64,000 nt of DNA, taken from assembly GCA_000320605.2 (NCBI GenBank), contig KB445813.1:66836-130835 (forward strand). The letters run 5' to 3'. Source of the stretch: Gelatoporia subvermispora B (Eukaryota; Basidiomycota; Agaricomycetes; Polyporales; Gelatoporiaceae). A program made the translations under genes and the position numbers. Positions within the stretch are counted from its first letter, which is position 1. Every line of letters begins with the position of its first letter. Positions 12,400 through 27,199 of this stretch are shown here, one piece after another. Below the pieces are notes generated by a model. That model was not told the DNA's origin and ran no database searches. It worked only from the letters and a program-made list of their open reading frames with translations.

Positions 12400-14950
12400 G
12401 TACCTTGGTTGCGCGGCTCATGCTCAGTCTTCGTGATTCGGACCGAAAGCCGGTGGCATTGGATGGGGAGGTCGCTGAGTCCTATCGAACCGGTTGGAGC
12501 ATAGAGTCGACCATTCTGCGGAATAATTAGCTCGGTGAATCATTGTCGGGATCATAAAATGTCCATTGCGGTCAAACTAGACGGCGGTCAGCACGCGAGC
12601 ACGCTACACGCCCTTCTCGTCACCGATCTACAACTCCTTAGCCACCGCAGTACGTGCCCTTCATGTAGCCCACGCAGTGCATCGTGAGCCCCAGCATCCT
12701 TCAACGCAAATGAGGCATCATGCGCAGCCGCCCCAACGCCGTCTTCCAGGGAGTTATGATGACATCGGACGGCCAAACGTGCCCGATATGGACCCATTGC
12801 GGAGTAGTACGTACAGCTCAGACCACCAGCGGCTTGCGAACGAAGACGGGTCGTTGATATCGAATCGATGTGAATCGTATCATAACGTATTCAACAGCGT
12901 CTTCCGCATACCGTTGGATGCTCCTCTTTTCTAGTCTCAAGGAAACTATGATGCCGGATGGGCACTGCTTTGATTATTCTGAGTCCATCTGCGATCCATA
13001 TCGGCGTTGTACACCCACGTAGTCTTGGCTCCGCGATGGCATTCTCTCCCGCGGCCCTCTGCCAACATTTCAACCATTTCAGAAGCCCGAGTCAGCGGCT
13101 CCGACACACACCGCAGGGTTATCCAACGTTTCAGGGCTTGTCGAGGGTGCCACCTCACGCGGCTCGGCATCATGTTTGCGCATTATACGGTTACTATCAT
13201 ACCACCTTGGTCATCGCTTTCGTCTATTACTACGCCCTTGGTACGTATTTCCTCTAGTCATGACTTTGGTATGAAGGCTATAGCGTACTGGGTAGATTAA
13301 GATGCAAAGAAGGATATAGACCAGAGCCTGACGCAGCCCTCTTTACACAAGCAACACATCTGGCTCTCTTATACGCAACCGACCGCGGTCCACTACGCGA
13401 GCGAGATACGATCAGCGTGAGCTTCGGGTGCCGGGACATGCTCCTCCAGAGCATGTAGCGCTAGATTGTCTTCGTGTGAGCTGTGCCCCATCGCTTCCTT
13501 GTAAAGTGCAAGGGCTCAGTGTGTGAGCACGATGACTGACGTCGTAACATCGTCCCCCCTTCTTCCAGCATGGAGGATCCCGGCATAGACGACAAGCAAG
13601 CAGTGCATCAAACAACCTTCCATTCGTTCTCGAGGTTGGTGTGCATGCGCAGCCCGGGGTACCAGCTCCTCTTGCCCCTCACGTAGGAGCCCTCGCTCTC
13701 GGACGCCGAAGTACGTAGTATTGTGCTTTGGTCGCGCCGTGCCTCCTGTGCCAGCTTGTGGTGCTTATACATACCTCCGTCACCCTACTCTCGTCCAGTG
13801 CTCGTCTACGGCCTTATGCATCAGCGTCCAGAGGGTAGCAAGGCCAGCCTCCCCGGGAGCTTCCGCCACGGCGCAGCGCGTGGGGGGTCCTTAGGAGGTA
13901 TGCGGAGGAAAGCGTGCGCGCGCGCGATGTAGGTCCCGCTGCTGGTCTGGTCGTGCCGCGACTACGATCAAGTAGTCCCAGCGCAGTTTCGAAGACGAGC
14001 GAAGCGCGTCGTGCGGTATAAGAATGGCGCGCGGGCCTGTGCCTGGTACCAGGCCGCCGGACGTTGTGCGGCTCGTACCTCCATCCGAGCCATCTCAGCG
14101 CGCCCCTCGCCGCTGAACGGACTAGGCCCTCAGAGGATCTGTCAACGGATAGCCTGCTAGTTCTGCGGGACGGCGCCGTGCAACAGGCGACAGATCGACG
14201 CTCGGGGACAGACGTGGGATGTTAGACGTGCGCTGTCCTCTAGAGTGCCTCGCGTGAGAACCTGTCGGGTTCCGGGACGTCAACTCAAAACTCTCGGAGC
14301 GCGCGCTGTGCGGCGGAGTGCCTTGGACGTCGTCGTGCATTCTGTTCGCGTACATTGTGTGGGTTCCATAGTCGCCAGCGTGCCCTGGGCTCGTGGGTTA
14401 CCGAATCCGGCGCGCAGCAGGTCCCTTGTGTGAACTGAATCGGGGCGTATTCCAGGTGTTTCCATTCGCGCGCGTGCGCTGAGTTCTGACTTCTGGTTTT
14501 CTGCGCTTCCTTGTTATCGCGCTGCTTTGTACATTTATCTCGCTGAGCTCGTGCTTTCTGATATCCTTACGCGTGTCTGTTCGTGTCATGTACTGTACTT
14601 CTGTCGGCAGATCTACTTTGGCGTATCTTCACCCGTGCTTCTCGGTACACCCCGAAACGGCGTTCGGAGCTTCTGGCGATTCGGATCGGTCAAGCTCAAA
14701 CGCCCGACGCCTTGCTTTGGAGGAGTGGTGGACAGATAAGGAAGGTCGTCCGCGACGGATGATCGGGGCGTGTGATGTATCCAACCTCGGTAAAGCAACA
14801 GCAAAGTGCTGGTCGCCTCCGCCGGAATAGCAGCTCGGAACATGTCAGGATGACGCAGTTGCGCGGAGAGGTTGAGGGATCCGAGGGTGGAAGGATGTTG
14901 CTAGCAGCGAGTATCCTGCCAACCGCGCACATGTTTCACATCTGGCAGAT
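12400..14950. other. Intergenic, nothing recognised
   Basis: Many short frames on both strands and no domain. The GC content rises from about 13.6 kb toward UGP1. I found no tRNA, rRNA or transposon gene here. Confidence 0.4.
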
Positions 14951-16303
14951 GCGCGAGCACGCCATCTTGATTCGACTGTGATTCGTGGCCACACCTACCA
15001 TAGAAAGAACGCATTCACCGCCCATGGTGAAATCGCGAGCGCGCGCCCGAGATCCAAGCTCGGTATAGCGAGTACTTACTGTATGTACAAAACGCTGCGT
15101 ACAGCGGGGCCGATTCTCGAGCCGCCGCGCGCGATGCACCATGCCCGTCACGCCGCGCGTCGCGGAAGCGGAGAGAAAGGTGCGATGGAAGGTTACGGGG
15201 TGCGATATCTGGGGCATGGCGGGGGCGTGGCGAGTGACGCGGCGGGAGGCGCGGGCGCGGGCCAATCGCGGCGCGCGGGGCGGCGCGTGCGCTCGGCTGC
15301 TCGCTACGCGTGTCGGGAGTCGCGCGTCGGGCTCCACAGTGCACAGCGGGTTGCGCTCGCGCTCTCACCGGAGGGCAAGCGGCTCTTCACGGTGGCGCGC
15401 GCCGGGTATGTATGTGCTAGTGCAGGCGCGCGGCGACGGACGGGAGAACCTCGCGAGAAGGGTGCTCTATCGGAGGGAAGAGTGTGCATCGCTGCCATCG
15501 CGGACGTCGCTGAGTTGGGTGTCCGTTACGACGCAGGGAAGGGCTCGGAGGCCGGAGAGGGCGAGGCACAAGGGGCACGGGCAGACGGGCCCGGCGGTGA
15601 AGACAGGCCATGGCAGACAACGCGTGGCATGCAAGGCATGGCAGGGCATGCGCGCGCTAGGCCCGTCGCACGCCATGCAAGGCCCACATCAACATGGCTG
15701 ATTGAGATAAGTAAGGGGGCGCACTGGGTGCGATCAAACAGCGGTCTAGGCGATCGCAACCGGGACGAGAGAATCTCGGGCACAGCTTGCGCATGCATAC
15801 ATAAGAATGCCCAGCCCGGGCGGACGAGGGGACATTTTCGGCGTGCCCGGCCATCGATAGCTGCTGCAAGTGCTCGCCCGTGCGCGCACAGACGTGCGCA
15901 CGCCGAGGAGAGAGTCTCCGCGCCGCACAGGCAGCGATCGTCGCAGTGCAAGCCGTGTCGATGCACGCACGTTTGTGCGAGAAGCGGCCGCCGCCGTCCG
16001 CGTCGTCGCCCATCGCGCGGCTCACCCTCGCGAGCGCGTTCGTGGGCGGCGGGGGCGGGGGCGGCGGCAGCGAGGTGTACACGCGATACGCGGCGGGGCG
16101 GCGGGCGGGGAGCGGGCTGGCGGAGTGGTCGTCGTCGTCGTTGTCGTCGTCGTCGTTCGCGGGAAAGGAAGTGCACGGGCGGAGATCGATCTGCGAGCCC
16201 ATCCGGGAGGAGGCGAGCTCATCAGCAGCTGCCTCTTCGTCGCAGGGCGCACACAACGCCTTCCTTGGCCCCGCATCCTTCCCGGCCTCCCCCGCCGACC
16301 ATC
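14950..16303. promoter_or_regulatory. GC-rich upstream region of UGP1
   Basis: Very GC-rich, Arg/Ala-codon-biased sequence in which several long frames stay open on both strands (up to 494 codons), which is expected for such composition. It includes a GTC/GTT trinucleotide run near 16126-16155. It most likely holds the UGP1 promoter and upstream activating elements; no individual site can be named with confidence. Confidence 0.4.
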
Positions 16304-16310
16304 TATATAA
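16304..16310 (+). promoter_or_regulatory. TATA box of UGP1
   Basis: TATATAA lies 173 bp before the UGP1 start codon and is followed by a long C/T-rich tract, the usual core-promoter layout of a strongly expressed fungal housekeeping gene. A possible 5'-UTR intron begins with GTGCGT at 16416 and ends with a CCATATCCAG acceptor at about 16471, with a CTGAC branch site. Confidence 0.65.
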
Positions 16311-16482
16311 ACGTCATCACCGGCCCCGTGCTCCTCTTCCTCGCTCAAACTCAGCCCCCGTCCTCATCTCGACCACCACAACCCAGCCCGTCTACATCAA
16401 CCACTCCTCCCCACCGTGCGTCTCCCTGCTCGCGCCGTCCACGAGGTGCCCCTCATCGCTGACCATATCCAGCAGCAGAACC

Positions 16483-18486
<2,004 letters not shown>

Positions 18487-19300
18487 TTGCGCCCCGCGAC
18501 ATGTACGATACACGGCGCATATCCGCCATCAGCAGCACCACCCATAGACGCGCGCATCTTGTATATCTGAGACCCATGGACATTGCTCGCCGGGCACGCA
18601 TACGTAGGATTAGGAGTATAGGGATATAACAAAATACGACACGGGATTTTTGCAAGGCAAGGTCGTTCGTTGTGAATGACGGTGATCAAGTGGACTTCAG
18701 CAGTCTGGCAGTAGTGTTGAAGTACTGACGAGGGTGGGGGCTGCATGTAAGCTTTTGTAGAACTAAGGGGTCACCTGCATAGATGCGAGACTCATTTGCG
18801 TACCTGGATGCTGCGTATGCGCGGCCTCGTATGGTCGGAAATAATGGTAGTGTGCTTGGCATACTTGGTCGGCGACTGCGTGCGCACAGGCCTGGCCGCT
18901 TTCGTGCATTTCAGATGTATTAGGTTCGCTTTGCCTGACTCCGCACAAGCCGTGCGAGGTCGCCGGAGAGCTGAAGATGTACAGTCGACGACGGGCAGGG
19001 TGCACAAGGTTCCCGGGGAGCGCACCGCATCGATGAATGCGGGAGCCCTCCTCAGATGGCAACATTGTCCTACAGGTTGGCGATGTCATCAGAAAGCCAT
19101 TTCCTACCACTTGTTGTATTCGTGTAATGGCGCCCAGCGATCCTTTTTTTTTTGCGCGCTTAGCGAATCGGGATGGTCACCAATAATGGTGATCAGTGAT
19201 TTAGAGATCGATATCTCAAACCGAACTAGCTGATCAAACGTCACAATCGTCATATCCCTGTGTCACTGGACCAGTTCTCCAGCACTTACTACCGACTTTA
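18487..19300. other. UGP1 3' flank and intergenic
   Basis: The first 170 bases recur almost unchanged after the UGP1 copy at 30.24-30.40 kb and in diverged form at 36.20-36.40 kb. The stretch 18755-19000 recurs at 36.62-36.87 kb. A poly(T) run sits at about 19143-19153. No gene was recognised. Confidence 0.55.
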
Positions 19301-19316
19301 CACTCGTTTTCCTTCG

Positions 19317-20448
19317 CTAAAATATGTTCATGACACAGTAGTTATGCTTACTCTGCTTTTTTGTGCGCATCGGACATCTGGAATCTATCCATTGTACACC
19401 TAGTGAGCTCCAAGACGTCACACGGTACACCACAATGTGCGCTTCCGCGTCTCCATTCCGCCCTCGTGGAATGGCCGTGCTTCTTTCCAACCATCGGGGC
19501 AGGCGAATATCCGCCGAGATGCTCTGAAGGGCTGTTTCTTTGCGGAAAGGCGTCGAGTCAGTCAATGGCAAGGAATTGGACTGGTGCTGACGACTACGCA
19601 CCCATACGATCGTAGCTTGCGATGATTATTGCCGTATTTTGCTCGATGAGATCCAGGTGTCCCTGTTTGGCAGAATGCTGTCGCATCGTCTCTGCATGAT
19701 TCACAGTTGCGATAATGATTTCCGTATTCTGTTCGATCCGGTTCAAGTGCGCCTGCTCAGCGATCATTCCGACGTGATTCACCGTGCTCACTGCAGCCTG
19801 CGAGGGCCTGCATTAGCTCTCGAAAAGCGCAAGATGAGTGTACGAACTTGGAAGACACCGCATATTGTGAGGAGCCGAGTGGTGCAATCTTGTATTTTAT
19901 CCGTATCTCCTTTGATCCGGATTATCTTCCCGAATTTACCACACTTGGTGACGTTGTCCATGTCCTCCTTGATTCCATGCAGTGTCCTAGCAAGCCAGCA
20001 ATTAAGCATACACGTCAGTACAGTCAGCAGAATAATCATACGCACCCAACGAGAAAGTTGAGTGCATTTCTGACTGCATCGTTCATTTCGCTTTCCTTGA
20101 CTTGTTGGAGTATGTCTAACAGCTTCTGAGCTGCTTCGGCAAGGCTCCGAGATTTCTTCTTGTTATCCTTCATTTTCTGTGCGATCCAACACGTTGCATA
20201 AACACCCTACGACCTCACAAGGAAAGAGACCGCCTACGAACCTTGCAGCATTCGATCAATTCCAATGCTAGTCCAGTCGCCGTTTGGAAAGGCGTAAACG
20301 ACGTAGCATTGGCTACCACATCTGAGACCCGGACAGTAGCCTCTATGCCGTCTGAAAGGATCGAGACGGTCTTCTTGGAAGGATGGCAGCGCTTGACGGC
20401 GGTCTTGACCTTCTTGGAGACTTTCCTGAAGAGCATTGCGCGAGGCAT
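19317..20448 (-). CDS. MLKL N-terminal-like helical domain protein, copy 1 (stand-alone)
   Basis: Four coding exons chain with good splice sites: 20448-20242 (starts MPRAMLFRKV, then SILSDGIEATV and FTPFQTATGLALELIECCK), about 20172-20046 (NKKKSRSLAEAAQKLLDIL), about 19990-19847 (GIKEDMDNVTKCGK and IQDCTTRLLTICGVFQ) and about 19800-19604 (two copies of a HLxxIEQNTxIII repeat). A fifth exon of unclear borders reaches about 19317. The order, a short basic leader followed by amphipathic helices with F(T)PFQTATGLAL and later DCxxRL, matches the fungal domain class resembling the four-helix N-terminal domain of MLKL (a membrane-active cell-death domain). No NACHT or kinase domain follows before UGP1, so this copy is either stand-alone or truncated. 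It is convergent with UGP1. Function is inferred from resemblance only. Confidence 0.6.
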
Positions 20449-20699
20449 TGGCGGTCTCAGCAATAAGGGATTGTGAGAATGCAGTTGGGGCCAAGTTGGG
20501 GCTCGATGAGGAACTCCTCTGCCAGACGCAGGGCGTTGAGGCGAAGACAGTAGGAAGCCGAATACACATATGTGCGGTACTTGATCACCACCATCTCTGG
20601 CCTGTCGGTGCTGTGCAAGCTGGCCGGCCCGGCCTCGAGGAACATATTCGTTCTTTATAGTGAGCGATGTCATTATAGTCAAATGCTTTAGCAGACTAC

Positions 20700-23600
20700 T
20701 TACTTAGTTCATTGAATCTTACCAGTTGTCGTTGCGAGGATGCGCCGAAGACTATCACTGCATTCACCTGTGACCTAGCTGTGGCATCCCGAGTTGATGG
20801 CGTACACATGGAGTGGTCTATGGCAGGAAAGCACAGAGGGCAACGCAAGAGTCATACTCAAGGCAGACGAGACGAGGAGATGGAGACAGCGTGCGTCGTC
20901 ATGCATCCAACGCCCATGCGGCTACGTAAAGCGCTACGTCGTCGATACTTACATCTCCTGGCACTGCACTGGCACGCAGCCAATAGATCTCGTGTTACAA
21001 TGATACTGGGTCGCAGGGTGTATTTCATGAACACAATGCGGTTCAGTGTCCATTTGCCTTTCGTACCCTAGTCAGCTAGATACAGACCTAACACGTGCGC
21101 ACGCCTAAGGGGAGATGCTCCAGCGATACCGTTCTGCGATCTGTCGCCTCTGCCTTGTCCTAAGGAAGGACGCCCCGAGCCGCTCGGTCCTGTATAGTGA
21201 TGCATCAGGATTGAATGACGCCGGTGGATTATGGATATATACACTAGCCTTGATGATGACGCACCAGAGGTATATTGTATGCTCCTTGAGCTCGGCATCA
21301 ATGATAGGGGTGTAAGTGATGTATTGGTCCTGGCTCGACATAGTCGTCAACCCGTGCATGAGCGCGTGCAGGCGGGCCTGCGCAGGTCGTGAGCAGTTGA
21401 TACGCAGGATACCAACGGACAGGCAGGTACGAACCAGCATCGGTCAGAGCTTATAGCTTCCCTCGCCCTCACTATTAACATTATCGAATCGAGGCTCTTG
21501 CTGAGGAGCGATAGGACGTTCGTGAAGGTCTCATAGAGCATTTCATGCTGTGCGCTGTTGCGTCTGATGAGGATTGGAGTCAGAAGACTCGTAAGCGTCA
21601 TGAACATTGCTGCACAGGGCAGTCTTACCACATGTATTGACCTAGCAGCTTGTAGTAAAGGAAGAGATGAAGGCAGAGACTAGCAAGGATGCGCGATCAC
21701 TACCCATCGAGATCACGATAAAGCAGCGGCGCTCGGTCGACTCATAGCGCGATCGCGATTACCGCTTTCCCCACGCTTTGTTGGCCGAATGCGCAAGTTT
21801 CATCGTACACCCGTCTCACAGGTGCTGTCCTGCTTGACCAGACACCCTGCCCTCCCCTCATAGCTTGCGATTGCTTTGCTCTCTTGATATTCACATCATC
21901 ATCACCATCACCATCATTCTGGGTGTCCCTTCTGGTACCCTCTGGCATATCAGCTGGGGCTGCAGCCGTGTAGTACGCCACGTGTTCATCTGCCGCTTCT
22001 TGTTGGCTGCGTACGAGTCCTTTAAACAGGGCAGGTTATACACGCAAATGCTTACAAAACCATCTCCAGTTCTCTGGACTCTCTCTTACCTCAGTTGAGC
22101 TCTGGTTTCAAGCGAATTTTTTCTGTTACCGTTGGGCCTCAGTCCGGCGAATTCCTTGATCTTCGTAGCGTGCGGGCTCGGAGAATAGAATGTCTACTAC
22201 TCAGGGACATTGATTGATTTGTGGATCTTTAGGCTGTTGCATCGCCGAGGCTGATGAGCTATCTTATGTTGTACCGTATTATAGACTCAGATACCGTTCC
22301 AGCTCGCCGTGCTGTAGTACTGCACTCCTGACCCCAGTGTTACTTCGCTCATCTCCTTTTGGTGTGCCCTCAGAAGTCATATGCTACCAGAGTGGAACAT
22401 TATAGGTACGCCGCATGAGGTGTCAGAAGGCACCACCGATGTCCATAGACAAGCGTTGTGTACGTAGGACCCGTGGTAGACCGGGGCTTACATCGTCTAA
22501 AGTCGACTTTATGTCAAGACGATAGGGTGTGGTGGCTAAGGCATGCGTTCCTGGGCTCATGGACGGTGTCGTGTTTTGACGAGGAAGAACACACGTTTAC
22601 TCAAGGATGCACTGGCAGTACTGATTTTTTGATGGAAGCTCTTTCCGACAAATCTACAGGATCTATCGCAGGAGCAATGTATCTCTATCAGTTGTCAACA
22701 AGTCAATAACAGTGCCTATCTACCCAGCTGTACGTAGGATACCAATCTTCGGATATGAGTAGCAGCACGTGTGAGTGTGGCACACCTGGAGCGTCTAGGG
22801 ACTGAGATGGGTGGACATTATGGAAAGAAGGGCCGTGATGTTCAATTTAGGCCCAGTTCACGCAGATGGCTGCACTTGTAACGTGTGTTGCAACAACCCA
22901 AAGTCCGCGCCGTTTGCACGTGCTCACCTCTTGCACAGCCTTGGATATGTCGGATTCCCGATTGCCCATGGGATACGTCAGGACACTCAAGGAATCCTGT
23001 CTCACCGTCGCTTGAGGTAACGCGGAAGCCGGGTAATGGCAATCAATCGTATTGAACCAAGGTTCAAATTCGAACCTTACCCGATGTGCAGCAGCCATGT
23101 GTTCACGGATAAACAGCTACCTAGCAATAATTGGTTTTGCCTACCACCAATTCCGTCAATCATGCCATCAACATCTCCTCGACCAACAGCACCTGTCACT
23201 CGGGTTATGATACTGTGCGTAATTTGTCGCTGTACTTACCAGATTGACTTGTATGGAGTTGCGTCACGCTGACCTCTTGATCTTAGGCATGCACTGGCTG
23301 TTGCCATTGCAAATAACTTGAGAACAGGATATGGAGGCAGTTTTCATGAATGATATGATCCTCCGAACTATGTGGTCTGTGGCGTTCTGGCAGCATCGAG
23401 ATGATAACTACATCAACAGCACATTGGGTGGCGTTATGAGTTGATTGCTCAACTGAGGGTGATTGTACTCGCAAGGTACTTTCATTAACCTGAGTCGAGT
23501 ACGCGGTGATAGCTCATGCTACTTTTTTCATACGCCGGAGGACAAGGGAAGCGCAGAGCTAACTCTTCGCTTGGCTAGTTACACAGGGCGTTTTATCAGA

Positions 23601-23830
23601 CAGAAGTGAACGAACGTCGGGTTCACCAGATCACCCCGTGAGTACTTCTCAAACGATCATCTCAATTGACTCAACTCAAATGTTCAACAAATGCCCGAAA
23701 TGTGAGGGCATATTCTCTGTATGACTCTGTAGCCACCTGATGATCTGATCCTGGGTGGTGGAAACACGAGCATTATGGCATGTTTATTATCGCCTGTTGC
23801 ATGCAGTATACAGCATGTAGATGTAGACAT
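20700..23830. other. Unresolved stretch with possible minus-strand exons
   Basis: Between 21.1 and 21.65 kb the minus strand holds two frames that look like exons (one with LLSKSLDSIMLIVR, another with ALMHGLTTMSSQDQYITY). I recognise no family and cannot join them convincingly. The rest, to 23.8 kb, shows only short unlinked frames. The sequence near 23056-23075 carries a 7-bp hairpin. Confidence 0.3.
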
Positions 23831-23954
23831 CTATAAGTATGCCAGAGTTGTTCAAAGTGAGTAGAAATTATCGACTGTTCCAGTCCCTCGTTCTCTTTAC
23901 CAAATGGCCGAAATCTTTGGTTCACTGGCTGCCCAATATATCACCTTTGTTGAT

Positions 23955-25538
23955 GCCATGTGAGTTGCAAGAATACCTGCAGCACTCATTTGATGCACAA
24001 TGTACTAATCGACACATCTTTCGAAGCTTTATCGAGAACTACTGCACCATTGCTTCAGCAGGTATGCGACACATGCATGTCTTGTATTGCATCGGGCTCA
24101 TGCATTCGTTCGAAGTCATAGTCATTCACGATCATTTGGGCACAATCCCACAGGAAATACATCTGATATGGGGACGCAAACTTACCAGCACCGTCATTCT
24201 GTTCCACACAAATCGGTGGCTGATTCTGATATGGGCAATATTATCCACCGTTGAAGCTTTTTTTCATCCTGGGACAGCTGCAGTAAGTACGCTGATTTTG
24301 AAATTGTCACATATTGAAGGATCCTATCCCAGAGGTTAGAGTAAAGTTACTATCAGCATATGATTTCAGTATGAACATAATCTTTGGTTCAAAGTTGTGC
24401 CTCGCTATACTACGTGGGGCGTGCACTTCAAATATGTTTGTTTGCTCTATGGGCAGGTAGGACAGAAGTTGCAACACACCATCTACGTTCAACAACTGAC
24501 AAATCTTGATAGTGTTCTCTGCAATTCGTATCTATGCGCTCACGAGTGGCAACCGGTTGCTGTCGTTTGTTGTCGCATTGCTGAACTTAGTGCCAGTCGG
24601 CACCAATGCTGTGAGTTTGACACACATCCACTGCACGAAGATCACTTGTTAAGTTTTGTGTGCTTCATAGTACAGTTGTTTCTACGGAAACAATTGGCAG
24701 CTCTTGGACATGCCTCCGTTTGGGAAGCAATGTAACGACGTGCAAAACCTATCGGAGGAAACGTACATAAGGTTCGTTGGGAAATTGACACTGTATGAGT
24801 CTGCTGCTAATATCATCTACCCGAGCAGATGTAGGGATATGTCTTCTCACTTATAGCTTCATTTACTCACAAAGTTTCAGTCGAGATAGGCACCCGAGTA
24901 TGCGTGATAGCGGCGGATGCTATCGTACTACTGGTCACATGGCTGAAGACATGGGCTACAATACGGATGGCCCATCAGCAGAACATCAAAACACCCCTCA
25001 TGAGCATGCTTTTACGAGATGGTGCGCTGCAATGCTCGACCTGTCTGATGAAACTCATGCAATATCGAATCAGGCACCGTGTATTTCATGTGAGTACCGT
25101 CATTTGTAATTGGAGCACACGCTTAATGTGGTATCAAGTGGTCTTCTCTCACTGAACATATTGAATATAGTTGGATGGATAACAGATGTATGTATTTGCT
25201 CGTTGACGAAGTCAGATGTTACTTTTTAAATCTTCATGGCAGGTCTTCACGATTGCATCAGCGCTCTCAACACCGTTAGTCAATACTTTTGGCACATCAC
25301 GCCAACTCACATTAATCATCACAGATTGTCTTCGATCATCATAACGCACTTCCTACTCGATCTTCGTCAGCTCAGTCATAGCTCAGATGACGGGAACTCC
25401 AACCCATCATTTGCACAAGACGTAGATTTTCATCAGGTCATTCAGTATACGTGCAGCTCGCGATTTGGCTCATTTGTGGACAACATGGGCCAGTCGCTTG
25501 ACTATGGTTCCGAGGACAGGGACGATGATATGAGCTGA
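23955..25538 (+). CDS. DUF6533-domain seven-helix membrane protein
   Basis: Member of an Agaricomycete integral-membrane family of unknown function. Recognisable exons in order: HDHLGTIPQEIHLIWGRK with FHTNRW (about 24085-24282, donor GTAAGT), IVFSAIRIYALTSGNRLL (about 24510-24610), YSCFYGNNWQLLDM (about 24672-24760), and RVCVIAADAIVLLVTWLKTW followed by MSMLLRDG (about 24885-25025). A last part holds FLLDLRQLSH and a polar tail ending at 25538. These are the usual landmarks: the DHLxTLPxEI loop, a YAL helix, a TWxKT helix, LLRDG and a final FLLxLRQ. The start is uncertain; the ATG at 23955 is the nearest plausible one and an upstream ATG lies at 23839. The frame appears usable throughout, unlike the broken relative near 12 kb. 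Confidence 0.65.
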
Positions 25539-25686
25539 GCCGATGCGCACAATATCTTATATCATGTAGAACGCCAACCTTCCAGTGTCAATATAGACAT
25601 ACCAAGTGATGAGCCCGCGGCTTCTGACACGCTCTCCGATGAGCATTTGCCAGGCCAGGGATGTACATGGACAAACAGTAGGTAAT

Positions 25687-25740
25687 GCCTTCGTACTAGT
25701 AGTGGCCTTCGTACTAGTAGTGGCCTTCGTACTAGTAGTG
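25687..25740. repeat. Perfect 18-bp tandem repeat, three copies
   Basis: The unit GCCTTCGTACTAGTAGTG occurs at 25687, 25705 and 25723 without a mismatch. It lies 150 bp past the end of the DUF6533 gene, outside any recognised coding sequence. Confidence 0.9.
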
Positions 25741-26176
25741 ACTTTCAGTGTGCCACCATACTTGAGTGTCGCACGTAGTACCTCAGATATCCATTTGGGC
25801 ACATACATATCCTATGCATGTTCATTAGCTGTCAAAGTTTTGGCTCCTGCGCTCGTGATCGTGTAATGCATTGGCTTTGTGTCTACTATAGCCATTATTC
25901 CTGCAAAAGTTGTCTAAATCACAGAATGATCTGCATCATGTTTTCTGGTAGTCCCTCTCGACACTCTCGAATGCCGTTCTTTGTCACTGCCTGATGGGAG
26001 TGTACGATCTGGTATATCCCCTGATCCGTGGCCTGCAGCATAGGCCTCTTTCTAACGCGTCTTGATCTGGCCTTCGACCCGAATCGCCCGCTCGACGCCT
26101 CGATCGGTCAACCCACACGGACATCAAAAGCAAAACATGATTAGTACATCAGGAAATTCTCACATTTGCTTTGGCG

Positions 26177-26248
26177 CCGCTTTTCCTGCTTTGGTAGCCC
26201 AAAGCAGGAAAAGCGGGAAAATCCCAGTCCAATGGGACTGGGATTTTC
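26177..26248. repeat. Two adjacent perfect hairpins, possible MITE or structured RNA
   Basis: The first hairpin has 18-bp arms at 26177-26194 and 26199-26216 with a 4-nt loop. Immediately after it comes a second with 14-bp arms at 26217-26230 and 26235-26248 and a 4-nt loop. Both are free of mismatches. The right arm of the first can also pair with 26249-26265 (five differences over the 30-bp extended stem), so two folds compete. It could be a transposon remnant or a transcribed structure. Confidence 0.8.
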
Positions 26249-26279
26249 GTACTTTTCTCGCTTTTGGGGCGCTTACCGA

Positions 26280-27110
26280 CTAAAAAAGACGTAAAAGCGA
26301 CAAAAGCAGAAATGATATTTTGCTGATGACTACTTGGTTGCCCGCTGGCTTCCTCTCCGATCCGGCTGTTCTTGAGGCTCCTGAGACATACAGCTTCTGT
26401 ACGAGTACTCAGCCTGGATGAGAACATACTGCCGGCATCGCGTTGGGCCGCACCTGGACGCTGACATACAGGCGATCTCAAGGTACCAGCAGGCCGGGCG
26501 ACGCCCCCATGTACTGTTACCCACGACAAGCCACTCGAACCCGCACTCTATCATGGAGATCTACTGCGAATCGCCATCTTGGTAGCAAGATCACCATCCG
26601 TGGCAAGCTGGTCGTGTTCTGAAGCTTGATCCACTGCACTGCCCCGCGCGATACATTTGAGCAACGTCGGGCCTGCTTAGCGTCTCGGAACCCCAGAACT
26701 CGGTCGACATCCTCAAACTGGATTTCCAGCCGAGTGAGATTATCTTGATACGTCCGTGTAATCAGAGTGCTCAGCACCCCTACAGTCGAGATCCAAGACC
26801 CCTCATCCTTAATTTGCCCGGTTTATGCGATTCTGCCTCTATCATCCACTCACCGTGAGATTCGCATTTACAGACGTCTGCGACATAATCGGCGGATACA
26901 CAGGATAGCGCCCAGGGTCTGTGCAGTGTATGTCTCGATCACGCTCATCCCGCGTTAGCTTCCAGCTCTGCATTCACCACGGGAGGGGACCTCAGTCAGT
27001 CAGTCAGTCAGCAAAACAACAGCGCCGAATTTTGACCGTCACTATCTGCTGATACGTCGATGAATTGGGAGTCGTGCACTCCACCACAAAGGTAACGTGT
27101 CTCGTAGGAA
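26280..27110. other. Unresolved stretch
   Basis: Minus-strand frames at 26777-26517 and 26529-26149 are moderately long but carry no recognised motif. A CAGT microsatellite of about four and a half units sits at 26993-27010. Confidence 0.3.
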
Positions 27111-27120
27111 TTGGGTCTCA

Positions 27121-27196
27121 CTGCAATCCAACTTGAAGTGTTCCTACGACCGTATACCCTGCAATCCAACTTGAAGTGTTCCTACGACCGTATACC
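27121..27196. repeat. Perfect 38-bp tandem duplication
   Basis: The 38-bp unit beginning CTGCAATCCAACTTG is present at 27121-27158 and again, identical, at 27159-27196. The lack of divergence indicates a recent event. Confidence 0.92.
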
Positions 27197-27199
27197 TTC

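Noticed and set aside
14978..16462. 494-codon open frame upstream of UGP1
   Set aside because: Arg/Ala-rich translation in a very GC-rich region where several frames on both strands are open; it overlaps the UGP1 core promoter and has no domain.
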